From the NCBI GenBank assembly GCA_965206975.1, contig OZ242253.1, positions 3,534,001 to 3,598,000 on the forward strand: a DNA stretch of 64,000 bases, given 5' to 3'. This document shows, one piece after another, positions 6,807 through 15,172 of the stretch; position 1 is the first letter of the stretch, and each line of letters starts with the position of its first letter. The notes under the pieces are model-generated. The model did not search any database and had not been told where the DNA came from. It was given only the letters and a program-made list of their open reading frames with translations. This DNA comes from JAAXGI01 sp965206975 (GTDB lineage: Bacteria > Gemmatimonadota > Gemmatimonadetes > Longimicrobiales > Gaopeijiaceae). The position numbers were made by a program, and so were the translations under genes.

Positions 6807-9299
6807 TTATACGCTTGACTTGAGATTGTCCGGCTTCGCGGCCCGAGTCTTGCGAATCGGCGGTTTCCCAAGCAACGCGCGGCCAATGTCTCCCGGAGTT
6901 GCGCCCTTGTAGGCCGGGTTCGGCGATGGCGTATTCGTCCACTCCCGTACCGCCCCTCGGCGCTTCTTTTCTTTACGCTCCACGTCGAGCACTACATCAC
7001 GTACGCGCTCGAATCGTTCAATGGACGATTCAAGGGCCGCGAGTGAGCCGGGGTCCGCCATCCGAAAAGCCGCGATGCGTGACGGTGTCAGCTTTCGTCC
7101 ATAATTGAACCGCCATCGTTCAAGTCTCAGGGTAGCGGCCGCAATAGCTAATTGCCCAAGGGACAACGACTCGCGCGGAAGCAGCACGAGACAATCGTCG
7201 TTCACAGCGCACGGCTCCAACTGCACGAACGCCTCGCCGATGCTACCGGTCTGGGCGACGGTGACGAAGGGTGGCGGAATTAGCGGCTGGAAATCGAGCC
7301 AGCCGTAGCAGCCGTTATACTGCTCAGTTGGCGATATAATGAGCGACTGACCCTTGGGGATGCCTTCCCGACTGTGGAGTTCCTTCATCCCGTAGAAGAT
7401 CCAGAACGCGCCACCAATCGTACCCGGAGCAGCGGGTAGTTTCTCGGCGTTCCTCCGCTTCTGAGGACCGACGCCGTCAAGGTAGTCTTGCACATCGAGA
7501 ACCCCGGATTCGGCGGCGTGACGGAGTGCGCTGATCTCTGGCGCGTAACGAGCGTAGAAGGAAGCGAGCCGCCGCAAGAGAACGTCTGCTGATGTCGTCA
7601 ATTCATGTTCGGTCGGCGGCCAGGCCGGAACGTATGCCCCCACCGCCCATTCGTCGCCGGGTTCTACATGTGCCGGGCCAGCGAAGCCGGGCACGGTGGT
7701 TCGGTTCAAAACGGCGTCTATGGCCTGTGGAATCTCATCTTCCCCAGCCTGCACCCGTGTCCCCTTCTTGAGTGAGTGACCGTCTCGCTGGATTCGGACA
7801 AACTCCGTCTTGCGTTGCGGGTCGTGCGGGACGCCCTTTTCGAGAACGACTACTGAAGTCGTTGACGATGCGAATGGCTGGAACAACTCATCCGGCATCT
7901 GGCAGACCGCCAGCAAGCTGTTGTCCTTCAGAATCCGCTTCCGCCATGCACCCTTGCCATGTTTCACGAGCAAACTGGTTGGAAGAATGATCGCCAGTCT
8001 GCCCCGCAGGGCGAGACTTTCCAATGACCGCTCCACGAACTTCTCGGGCGGGACATCGGTCTTCTTGTGCGGGAACGGTGGATTGGTGAGCACAACAGTA
8101 GGGGCCGTGCTCCCGACTTCCTCGTGGAAGCAGTCCCCTTTCTTGACGCTCGTAGAGCCATCACCTCGAAGGATCATATTCGCGACGCACAGCGCCGCCG
8201 TGATCGGCTCCTTCTCATGTCCGATCAGCCGGTCGCGAACGAACTGCACCGTGTCCGTCCGGGACAGCTTTGCCTTCTTCATGATCCGATTCATGGAGGC
8301 GATCAGGAACCCACCGGTTCCGCACGCGGGGTCATACACCACGTCGCCGGGCGTGATCTGGCAGACATCCGCCATCATCGCCGTGACGTGGCGAGGCGTG
8401 AAATACTGGCCAATCGTGTTCCCGCCCGTGTAGCGGAAGAACGTCTCGTAGAGTTGCCCCAGGTAATCGTGCTCCGCAGTCAAAACCGTGACGTTGAGAC
8501 GTTCCAAAATTGTCGTAACATGGCGAGCGTGCACGGCAAGCTGTTCGTTCGCCTCATCAACCCGTAGGCTCTCGGCAAGGTCGGGTTTGCCTGCCTTCCA
8601 AAACGCCCGTTTGCACGATTCGTTGATGTCGGAGAGGATATGCTGAGGGGCCTTCCGTATGTTGCCGCGAGCGCTCCAGAGCGCGAGCATGACCGCCCCC
8701 AAGACGGCCGGTCGCAACTCATCCTTGATCCCGGCTTCCCGTAATAGACGGTTGATCTCGTCGGCGCGACCAGCTAACACCTCCGGCGGCGGGATCGTAG
8801 GCCGAAGCTCTAGGGGCGCGGTCGCGAGCGATGCCGACGTGAGATCGGCACGATTCGGTATCCACGAGATCGGGTGCCCGTCGTAGGTAAGTGGGTGCCA
8901 CGCGTCATCGCTCCACTTGAGAACCCGGAGATCGAACGCTTCTTCCGTCCCCGCCAACCCGATGGCCAACGTTGTGTATCCCGCATCGATGCACGCGGCA
9001 CCGTAGACCGCAGTCGCCTCGGTTACGGCCAGTTCGAGATCGTCTACTCTGCCCTTGGTCTCGACCACGGCGAGTGGCTCAACCGACTCGCGATCCACGA
9101 TCACTGCCTCGGGCAGACCGTAGCTGTCACCGGATTTGCTGGCTGCGGCGAAGACCTCCACGAGATGGGGATAATCTCGGTACTCGTTCTGCCAAAGAAC
9201 ATCGCCCTTGGGAGGACGGCGTAGCTTCCAGCCTTGGGTAAGAAGAATTTCGGACAACAAGTGCTCGGCACGCCGCTCCGAGACTCTTGCGGCCGTCAT
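6807..9299 (-). CDS. Type IIG-like restriction-modification fusion (R-M-S)
   Basis: An 830-residue single-chain enzyme expected to methylate adenine and cut DNA at the same recognition site. An N-terminal PD-(D/E)xK-type nuclease region (V-V-E-T-K-G-R, E80 and K82) is followed by a helical linker. The N6-adenine methylase core then shows an A-CxGTGGF-type motif I D-P-A-C-G-T-G-G-F (323-331) and catalytic N-P-P-F (406-409). The C-terminal ~200 residues resemble an HsdS-type target recognition domain (G-S-I-G-E-A-F, then F-N-Y-G-R-K-L-T-P-S-R-I). No separate HsdR or HsdS gene is nearby, consistent with a self-contained enzyme. The ATG overlaps the transposase stop as ATGA. A terminator follows. 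It may protect the island or act in phage exclusion; that is inference. Confidence 0.85.
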   Translation of the reverse strand: MTAARVSERRAEHLLSEILLTQGWKLRRPPKGDVLWQNEYRDYPHLVEVFAAASKSGDSYGLPEAVIVDRESVEPLAVVETKGRVDDLELAVTEATAVYGAACIDAGYTTLAIGLAGTEEAFDLRVLKWSDDAWHPLTYDGHPISWIPNRADLTSASLATAPLELRPTIPPPEVLAGRADEINRLLREAGIKDELRPAVLGAVMLALWSARGNIRKAPQHILSDINESCKRAFWKAGKPDLAESLRVDEANEQLAVHARHVTTILERLNVTVLTAEHDYLGQLYETFFRYTGGNTIGQYFTPRHVTAMMADVCQITPGDVVYDPACGTGGFLIASMNRIMKKAKLSRTDTVQFVRDRLIGHEKEPITAALCVANMILRGDGSTSVKKGDCFHEEVGSTAPTVVLTNPPFPHKKTDVPPEKFVERSLESLALRGRLAIILPTSLLVKHGKGAWRKRILKDNSLLAVCQMPDELFQPFASSTTSVVVLEKGVPHDPQRKTEFVRIQRDGHSLKKGTRVQAGEDEIPQAIDAVLNRTTVPGFAGPAHVEPGDEWAVGAYVPAWPPTEHELTTSADVLLRRLASFYARYAPEISALRHAAESGVLDVQDYLDGVGPQKRRNAEKLPAAPGTIGGAFWIFYGMKELHSREGIPKGQSLIISPTEQYNGCYGWLDFQPLIPPPFVTVAQTGSIGEAFVQLEPCAVNDDCLVLLPRESLSLGQLAIAAATLRLERWRFNYGRKLTPSRIAAFRMADPGSLAALESSIERFERVRDVVLDVERKEKKRRGAVREWTNTPSPNPAYKGATPGDIGRALLGKPPIRKTRAAKPDNLKSSV

Positions 9300-9795
9300 C
9301 GGATCAGGTCCTTGTACATGAGCCGCTTGCCGACCATGGCAGCGACCACATGCTGCATCTGCGCGAGCGTGTCCATCTCGCGGATGTTGTGACGGCCCGC
9401 GAACTCCTTCACGTACCGCTGGAGATGCTTCGCGCTCATCTTGTGGTAGATACCCTTGTGCGCCCGCTTGAGCATGCTCCAGAAGGACTCGACCCCATTC
9501 GTGTGGACCATGCCACGGACGTACTCCTCGACCGAGTGCTTGACGCTCTCGCGGTTCTCCAGTCCGTCGTAGGCTCTCGCTTCGTCCGTGTAGACGACCG
9601 CGCCATCTTCTGTGACCCGCTTCACGAACCCCTGTAGCGTGTCCTTGTCCGTGCGCTCCACTACCGTAGCGGCGACCTTGCCGCTCAACCGATCCTTCGC
9701 CCCGACGACCGCCGTCTTGCCCACCGCACCGCGGCCAGTGTCCATCAACTCCCGACGCTTCGCACGGCTCATGTTCTTGCGCTTGCCAACCTCAT
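9296..9795 (-). pseudogene. IS1595-family transposase, 5'-truncated
   Basis: About 165 residues of the catalytic C-terminal part of an ISXO2/IS1595 DDE transposase: G-K-R-K-N-M, G-A-K-D-R-L-S-G-K-V, Y-T-D-E-A-R-A-Y (catalytic Asp), H-T-N-G-V-E-S-F-W (catalytic Glu/Asn region) and N-I-R-E-M-D-T. Full-length relatives are near 300 residues with an N-terminal zinc finger and V-D-E-T-Y-V-G-G just before G-K-R-K-N. Here homology ends abruptly at about 9795, where an in-frame TGA precedes H-E-V-G-K-R-K-N. An internal ATG at 9772 could still start a 158-residue protein. Its stop overlaps the R-M start by ATGA. It is unlikely to be active. Confidence 0.8.
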
Positions 9796-10502
9796 GTCAA
9801 GGAGACAATCACATGTTTCCTATAGAGGATCTACCCTGGCCATTTCAAGGGACCTGAACCCCTGTTCCTGGCGTTTGTCCATGTCGCCCAGAGGCTCGCT
9901 AAGGGATATCGGCCCAGAGGGGGAACACTACCGATCAATATCGGGCGCTTCGCGCTCTCCGTACGCGGCCAGACTGCGGCCACGTACCTGTCAACGGAAG
10001 TTGAGAATAGAAGCACAAAAATCTGAACTCTTATGCTTTGTATCTTCACGAGGGAAGGGAGGGAGTGAGATAGGACCGCCCCCGTCTAGCTCAAGAATTC
10101 GAATAGACGGGAGCATCCTGAACTTCAGTCGGTCGGTCGGTCGTTTCGATCAGGAGTCCGGTGACAGCCCCACTCGCCAGGTACCGGAGGAACCACAGGG
10201 GTCAACGCGGGGGGATGCGGAATCGTCCCTGTATGAGAAGCTGAGCCCGGAGGATCTTCTTTAAAAGACTACCCTAGCACTCTACAGCTAGCGGCCTTCC
10301 ACTCAGCAGGTTCGGACGTTCATTGTCGTGGGATTTCTCTCCCAGGATCATTGAGGCTGCGGCCCAATCGGCTAGAGGGTTGTTCCTCTAGTAAGTTTCT
10401 ATTGGTATCGCCTCTTATCCCGGTCACGTACCGGGACCGCGTGAATCGTCGTACTTTGGATATAGTGTAGGTCAACGCAGGGAGTCAACCCGTGTGAGAT
10501 CT
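9796..10502. other. Gene-poor stretch with small hairpins
   Basis: No convincing gene is seen. It holds short perfect inverted repeats, for example CTAGAGG / CCTCTAG (10372-10378 and 10385-10391) and CCCGGT / ACCGGG (10419-10424 and 10430-10435). It also has a GGTC tandem run near 10133-10146. It borders the broken end of the IS1595 transposase, so it may be rearrangement debris. A structured RNA is possible but unproven. Confidence 0.4.
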
Positions 10503-10549
10503 CTAATAAAAACAGAAACGCCTCGAAGGGAATCACTCCCAACGAGGCG
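10503..10549 (-). terminator. Terminator of the RHH gene
   Basis: A two-part hairpin: outer stem CGCCTCG (10519-10525) with CGAGGCG (10543-10549), a symmetric AA/AA internal loop, then an inner GGG/CCC stem closing the loop AATCACT (10528-10540). The minus-strand transcript continues into TTTCTGTTTTTATTA. It lies about 100 bp after the small ribbon-helix-helix gene. Confidence 0.7.
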
Positions 10550-10645
10550 CTTCCGACGATGATTCACCCGGACACGGGCTGCCTCTGTCTCACGGGAGGC
10601 AAGTCAATATGTGACGGGTCGAATATCTAAGTCAACATGTTGGGA

Positions 10646-10786
10646 CTATTCGCGGCTTCCGAGCCATTCTCTGAGCGCCCAACGGATGCATTCTGAGACA
10701 GTCATCTCCTCGTCATTGGACGCGGATTTTAGTCTCTGTGACATGTTCTTAGGAATTTGAATCGTGAGCTTCGTATCGTAACGCAT
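10646..10786 (-). CDS. Ribbon-helix-helix DNA-binding protein (46 aa)
   Basis: A 46-residue gene. It has an AAAGGAGAT site 5 bases before the ATG. The protein begins M-R-Y-D-T-K-L-T-I-Q-I-P, a short basic beta-strand, followed by two helices (N-M-S-Q-R-L-K-S-A-S and T-V-S-E-C-I-R-W-A-L-R-E-W-L). This is the Arc/CopG ribbon-helix-helix pattern; the dimer would insert its strand in the DNA major groove. Such proteins are common phage or plasmid regulators and antitoxins. No toxin gene is adjacent. Just upstream (10814-10826) is a GGGGATTCACCCC hairpin, a possible operator or leader structure. Just downstream a near repeat AAGTCAAYATGT occurs twice between about 10601 and 10641. Confidence 0.75.
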   Translation of the reverse strand: MRYDTKLTIQIPKNMSQRLKSASNDEEMTVSECIRWALREWLGSRE

Positions 10787-11469
10787 GTTGATCTCCTTTG
10801 AAAAAGAGGATCAGGGGTGAATCCCCCTCCCAAAAGGAGAGTATCAACTAGTGCTATTTTTGTTTTTAGGATTCTTCAATATTCTTCGGTATTCAGCGAA
10901 ATACCGGCAGTCGGCAGGGGATTAGCAGGGGATGGGGGTTGACTTTTTCAGGAGAGCTAGATGAATCCGGATAGGCAAAGAAGGGGAGAGCCGATGCACG
11001 TCCGTCCATCCGCATGAGGCCCGCGCCCTCTCCAGCCCGATCGTGCCCAGGGGCTCCGCTGCCTACCGCCACCTCCGTCGGCGCTATCAAACGCTCCTCC
11101 GGGGCGGTCCCCTTCCATCAGGGGTGCCGGAGCAGAGGCACCGGGGGGCCCATGGCGGAGGCGTCACGATGCAGCCTTCCAAGGAACGCGATCCGCCGCC
11201 GCGCTCACCAACCCACTGCCCCGCCGGATTTCCTGGGCGATCTTCCCCGCGGCGGCGCGTCCGTGAGGTGGCCTCGACCTGCACCGCCGTCCGTCACACG
11301 AAACGTGGCGGAACCCGCGCCGACACGAGGTGTCCCACCCTTCCGGTCGATCGGCGAAGCGGGAGTCTCATGCATCCGCCCAGCCTGCCGCACGGCGGAA
11401 GCTCGGACCGAGAGGCACCGCTGTCGGCGGAGGCCCGTCCGTCACCGATACGACCCTTCCCTCCGGGTC
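10787..11469. other. No gene identified
   Basis: Base composition changes here from moderately AT-containing (to about 10900) to the GC-rich style of the chromosome, so the island edge is probably near 10.9 kb. Several overlapping open frames in both directions have Arg/Pro-rich content typical of frames open by GC bias. I see no domain or convincing ribosome-binding site. Confidence 0.4.
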
Positions 11470-11580
11470 CTATTCCCGCTTCCTCTTCTCCTTGCGAAAC
11501 GCAAGGAGAAGAACGTAGGCAAACCCGCCCCAGACGAGGGAGACGGTCCCGATCATCGTAATCCAAGTCGCCGTCGTCAT
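11470..11580 (-). CDS. MetS-like small membrane subunit (36 aa)
   Basis: A 36-residue open frame starting with an ATG that overlaps the lipoprotein stop as ATGA. The protein is M-T-T-A-T-W-I-T-M-I-G, then a single membrane helix containing L-V-W-G-G-F-A-Y, and a basic tail (R-K-E-K-R-K-R-E). This layout matches the MetS small subunit of neurosodium-symporter-type amino acid transporters, which is required for activity in the studied MetPS system. An NSS transporter gene lies upstream in the same co-directional chain (17410-18897), which supports the call. CcmD-type small proteins have a similar layout and are the alternative. Confidence 0.6.
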   Translation of the reverse strand: MTTATWITMIGTVSLVWGGFAYVLLLAFRKEKRKRE

Positions 11581-11972
11581 CGCTCCAACCGGATCCGAGT
11601 GTCCCCCGGCGCGATCCTCCGGTTCTCCCGGTCCGCCACCTGAAGGAAGGTAAAGGCGGGCGTCGGCGCCGAACGGTCACGGACCCGCAGACGGAACGTC
11701 ATCATTCCCGAAGGTCCTGGATCCACCAAGAGCACTCTCATCTCCCCCGTCTCGGGCGAGACCAAGCCCGACCACGCGAGCGTCCCGCCAACCCCCTCGA
11801 CCCCGATTAGCCCCTCCCCGGTGACGAGGAGGAGTGCGGCCCCGAGCATCTCACCGTCTCCCACAAGGGAAGCAGCGTACGATCCCCGGCCCGAGGAGCC
11901 CAAATCGCACGCGGCGCACGCCGCCCCGAGGAGGAGGACAGTAAGGAGAACCCGCCGAAGCCGCCTACTCAC
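11577..11972 (-). CDS. Predicted lipoprotein of unknown function
   Basis: About 131 residues. A basic N-terminus and hydrophobic segment (V-L-L-T-V-L-L-L-G-A-A-C) give a lipoprotein signal with a probable lipobox Cys. The mature part is beta-rich, with repeated V/L strands and a L-V-D-P-G-P-S-G-M-M-T-F-R-L-R-V segment like a small cohesin/Ig-type sandwich. The GTG at 11972 was chosen because it gives a clean signal peptide and overlaps the M6 protease stop by 8 bp; an ATG at 12017 is possible. It may be an outer-surface partner of the adjacent protease, which has a dockerin-like end; that link is inference. Confidence 0.6.
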   Translation of the reverse strand: MSRRLRRVLLTVLLLGAACAACDLGSSGRGSYAASLVGDGEMLGAALLLVTGEGLIGVEGVGGTLAWSGLVSPETGEMRVLLVDPGPSGMMTFRLRVRDRSAPTPAFTFLQVADRENRRIAPGDTRIRLER

Positions 11973-14592
11973 GGGCCGGTTCTCGTGGAGGCGGAGCACC
12001 AGCCGGCGCGCCCTCATGTGAGGCAGCGCCCTTCCGGGGGGGCGAAGAGGCGGCACCTTCGGGCAATTCCGGATTCGCGAGGAGGTAGGAGCGGAGGTCA
12101 CCGATGTCGTAGCCTCCGTCCGCGTTCCCAGCCGCATCCAGGAACGCCTTCTCGACATCGGTTACCTCGTCGTGTGGCCCGACGAAGGGAGTCACGAGGA
12201 CATCCACGAGGAGCGCGGGAGGCGTGACCCGCATCTGGACGGCGGCCCTCGCCTCGAGCCCGATCGCATCTGTCGCCAAGAGCGTGGCCCGGAAATCCCC
12301 CGTCTCCGTCGCGGCGCCACGGATCACGCCCGCCTCGGACTCGAGCATCAGCCCTTTCGGAAGATGCCCCTCCTCCAGACGCCACTGAACCGGGGGGCTC
12401 CCGTTCCGGACCTCCAGGACGATCTCCTCGGGAGTCGCGGCCCGGATCTCGAAGCGCTCGGGGAAGGGCGCCACCGTGTAGATGAGATCGAAGTTCGCCG
12501 CGAGCTCGCCCGGCTCATTGAGGAGGTAGGTGACGGGGTTCGCGAGCGAGTCACCCGCGATCCCGACCCAGTCGCGAAACGCAAATCCGGTCCGAGGGGT
12601 CGCCAGGATGGAGAGCTCCGTGCCCCGGGGAAACCAGAAGGCATCCCCGTCCGGCGCCCTCGGCCCGGGCTCCGCACTGAAGACGCCCGGGACGATCCCT
12701 CCGGCCGGATCATTGGTCGCGATGCGGAGGCGGATCTCCTCCCCCCCGTAGCTCGCGACGAGCGTCTGGTCGGAAAGCCCGGTCGTAAGGACACGGCTTC
12801 TGGGGGCCCCGTCCCGCCACCCCGCGAACGAGGCACGCTCGCCCGGCCCGAGCGGGATTCCGGCGGCGGCGGTGATCTCGTGCCGCTGGTACGGGGCGGA
12901 ATCAAAGACGATCGGCGTCACTCTCTGCTCTCCATCGAGCTCGAAGCCCGCGAGTTGCAGGGGCAGCCCGCCCTGCTCCGCCTCGACGGCGATCGTCGAC
13001 AACCCGGTGTTCAGCCGAAGCCGGACATCGTACGGCGAAGCACCGACAAGCTCGATCTCCGTGAGCGTCGCCCCCAGTCCCCCGCCCCGGTGCGAGAGAG
13101 CCTCGGGCGGCTTCCCGGCATGAAACTCCCGGTTCCTCCCGCACGGCACGGAGGCGTCGACGTAATCGGCCAAGGAGGGCTTGATGCACCCGGGAAACGG
13201 GTCCCCGGCGTCCCCTCGCCCCTGGTTCCTCTCCGTGAGGTCGTCCCTACCGTCCGCCTGCCTGAGCCACACGCCCTGCCGGTCCGGGTCGTCGTTCACG
13301 CCATTCGCCCGCCAGGACGCGTCCAGAACATCGTCGTCGACGTGCCAGATGAGGAGACCCGGTCCGGGAAGCGTCCCGTCGGACCCGGTCCGCTGCCGGT
13401 TCTCGAGCAGGAGGTACTCGTTCGATCCGTCTCGCGCGGGAAGCTTGAGCACGCGGCCGGGGAGATCCTCGACCGGTTCGAGCGTCACGACCTCGTCGGC
13501 GCCCGACGCCACCTCCTCCACATCCACCCACCCCAGCGCCGACTTTGTCCAAGCCCCCATGTGGCACGGGCGCTCGGGGGTCGTGCCCCCGCAACCCCAG
13601 CCGCCGGTCGCCATCAGGTCCCAGTTCCCCGCGCCCGGCAAAAATCCGCCGGGCGAGGTACGGTAGAGGTCGGGGAGGCCGAAGCCGTGACCGAGCTCGT
13701 GGGCGAAGGTCCCGATCTCGTTGAAGCGCTCCCCGTCGCACGCGACGAGGGGCTGCACGGTATAGTCGTCGATATGGATATACCCCTCGCCGTCGGGTCG
13801 AGGCGTAGAGGTCCGGAATCCGTCCGGGAGCCTCCCGTCGGTCGCGGAGCTCAGGCTCCAGCGGTGAGACCAGATCCCGTCCGTCACCCCGAGGCACTCC
13901 CCGCCCCTGCCCGGGTGGATCACCGCGAGGACGTCAACGTACCCGTCCCCGGACTGGTCGAAGCGGCCCCAGTCCACCCCCGTCTCGTCCACGCCCTCGA
14001 GGATCGCCTCGATGAAGGCTCCGATCCCGCCCGTTCGGCTTTTGACGGTCGCCCCGACGCCGAGCGTCACATCCTCGCGCGCGAGCCCGGTCTCCTGCCA
14101 GTCGAAGGCCTCGCCCGCCATCTCGACGCGCCCCCCCGAGATCTCGTCATAGAACTCGGGGATCGTCGATCCGAGCGAGTTCGGACCGTCAAAGAACTCG
14201 GCCTGGATCTCGGCCCGGGAGAAACGGGGCGCACCCTCCCCGTCCGACAAGAGCCCTAGGACGAGCGGAAAGTGAAAGGTGCCGACGACCGCTTCATCCC
14301 GGGGACCGAGCCCCTGGAGCGCAAGCGCACCTGCGGGCAGTCCCGGATCGACCTCCGCCCGCGCGCGCATCCCCGCCCGCAGACGCTCGAGGCGCTCCTC
14401 CCCCTCGAGCGTGAACCGGAACGCATTCGCGTCCTCGCGAAGCTGTCGAAAATATGCCTCCGGCGGGCGCGTCCCGTGGAGCTCCCCGAGGAGTTCGATG
14501 TCCTGCCCTCGGAGCTCGCCCGTGGCGGCGAGGAGCAGGCAGACACCGAGGCCCCGAGCAGAGTGGCAGAGCGATGTCAGGGACCCCGGCAT
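11965..14592 (-). CDS. Secreted M6-family metalloprotease
   Basis: An 875-residue exported zinc protease. It has an N-terminal signal segment (about 1-30), a propeptide, and a catalytic domain with H-E-L-G-H at 298-302 in F-A-H-E-L-G-H-G-F-G-L-P-D-L-Y, plus a downstream W-D-L-M-A-T-G Met-turn-like motif. This matches the M6 immune-inhibitor-A type. Beta-sandwich domains follow (about 540-800). The extreme C-terminus has A-F-L-D-A-A-G-N-A-D-G-G-Y-D-I-G-D-L, an EF-hand/dockerin-like repeat. The ATG at 14592 was chosen because it starts the signal peptide; the open frame upstream is Arg-rich and unlike protein. The gene is 8 bp from the HD gene and overlaps the lipoprotein gene. Confidence 0.85.
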   Translation of the reverse strand: MPGSLTSLCHSARGLGVCLLLAATGELRGQDIELLGELHGTRPPEAYFRQLREDANAFRFTLEGEERLERLRAGMRARAEVDPGLPAGALALQGLGPRDEAVVGTFHFPLVLGLLSDGEGAPRFSRAEIQAEFFDGPNSLGSTIPEFYDEISGGRVEMAGEAFDWQETGLAREDVTLGVGATVKSRTGGIGAFIEAILEGVDETGVDWGRFDQSGDGYVDVLAVIHPGRGGECLGVTDGIWSHRWSLSSATDGRLPDGFRTSTPRPDGEGYIHIDDYTVQPLVACDGERFNEIGTFAHELGHGFGLPDLYRTSPGGFLPGAGNWDLMATGGWGCGGTTPERPCHMGAWTKSALGWVDVEEVASGADEVVTLEPVEDLPGRVLKLPARDGSNEYLLLENRQRTGSDGTLPGPGLLIWHVDDDVLDASWRANGVNDDPDRQGVWLRQADGRDDLTERNQGRGDAGDPFPGCIKPSLADYVDASVPCGRNREFHAGKPPEALSHRGGGLGATLTEIELVGASPYDVRLRLNTGLSTIAVEAEQGGLPLQLAGFELDGEQRVTPIVFDSAPYQRHEITAAAGIPLGPGERASFAGWRDGAPRSRVLTTGLSDQTLVASYGGEEIRLRIATNDPAGGIVPGVFSAEPGPRAPDGDAFWFPRGTELSILATPRTGFAFRDWVGIAGDSLANPVTYLLNEPGELAANFDLIYTVAPFPERFEIRAATPEEIVLEVRNGSPPVQWRLEEGHLPKGLMLESEAGVIRGAATETGDFRATLLATDAIGLEARAAVQMRVTPPALLVDVLVTPFVGPHDEVTDVEKAFLDAAGNADGGYDIGDLRSYLLANPELPEGAASSPPRKGAASHEGAPAGAPPPREPARE

Positions 14593-14600
14593 GTGGAGTT

Positions 14601-15167
14601 CTACCTCAAGTCCGCTCCCCGCAACCCCAGCTCGGCGGCGCGGGTCCGGAGTCCATCGATGACGTTCTGGATATGCTCGCTTCTCTCGAGTCCCACGAGC
14701 TCGACCCCGTACGCGACCTCCTCCCGGCTCACCCCAGCGGCAAAGGCCTTGTCCTTCAGCTTCTTCACGACGGACTTCGGCCGGAGATCGTCGATCCCGG
14801 TCGGACGGACCAGACAGCACGCGACCACGAGGCCGGAAAGCTCGTCGCACGCCACGAGCACTCGGTCGAGCTCCGTCTCCGGCTCGACGCCCGTGTGGTC
14901 GGAACGGTGCGCGAGGATGGCGTGCGTCACCTCCTCCGAGTAGCCCCGCCTCTCGAGCTCCTCGACCGCACGCTTCGGGTGCTCCTCGGGGTGGGACTCC
15001 CAGTCCAAGTCGTGGAGGAGGCCGGCGAGCCCCCAGAGCTCCTCGTCCGCACCGCGGAGCCGGGCGTAGTGTCTCACGGCCGCCTCGACTGCCAGCATGT
15101 GATTTTTCAGCCCGCGGCTCTCCACCCATGTGTCCAGGAGCGCTAGCGCGTCGTCTCGGTTCGGCAT
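14601..15167 (-). CDS. HD-domain hydrolase
   Basis: A 188-residue HD-superfamily phosphohydrolase. It shows L-K-N-H-M-L-A-V-E-A (first His), the H-D pair in L-L-H-D-L-D-W near residue 77, H-P-E-E-H-P, and V-A-C-D-E-L-S-G (closing Asp). These are the metal ligands of single-domain HD hydrolases acting on nucleotides or other phosphate esters; the substrate is unknown. The ATG at 15167 is 5 bp from the nth stop. The longer upstream frame overlaps nth and looks non-coding. Confidence 0.8.
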   Translation of the reverse strand: MPNRDDALALLDTWVESRGLKNHMLAVEAAVRHYARLRGADEELWGLAGLLHDLDWESHPEEHPKRAVEELERRGYSEEVTHAILAHRSDHTGVEPETELDRVLVACDELSGLVVACCLVRPTGIDDLRPKSVVKKLKDKAFAAGVSREEVAYGVELVGLERSEHIQNVIDGLRTRAAELGLRGADLR

Positions 15168-15172
15168 GGGAT

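Noticed and set aside
10133..10146. Short GGTC tandem run
   Set aside because: Three to four copies of a four-base unit; too short to be a CRISPR or a functional repeat.
9794..10264. Plus-strand 156-codon frame
   Set aside because: No ribosome-binding site, no domain, Ser/Arg-rich; lies in rearranged DNA beside the broken transposase.
12172..14259. Long plus-strand open frame (695 codons) opposite the M6 protease
   Set aside because: It is the antisense shadow of the protease gene; composition is Arg/Pro/Gly-rich and has no domain.
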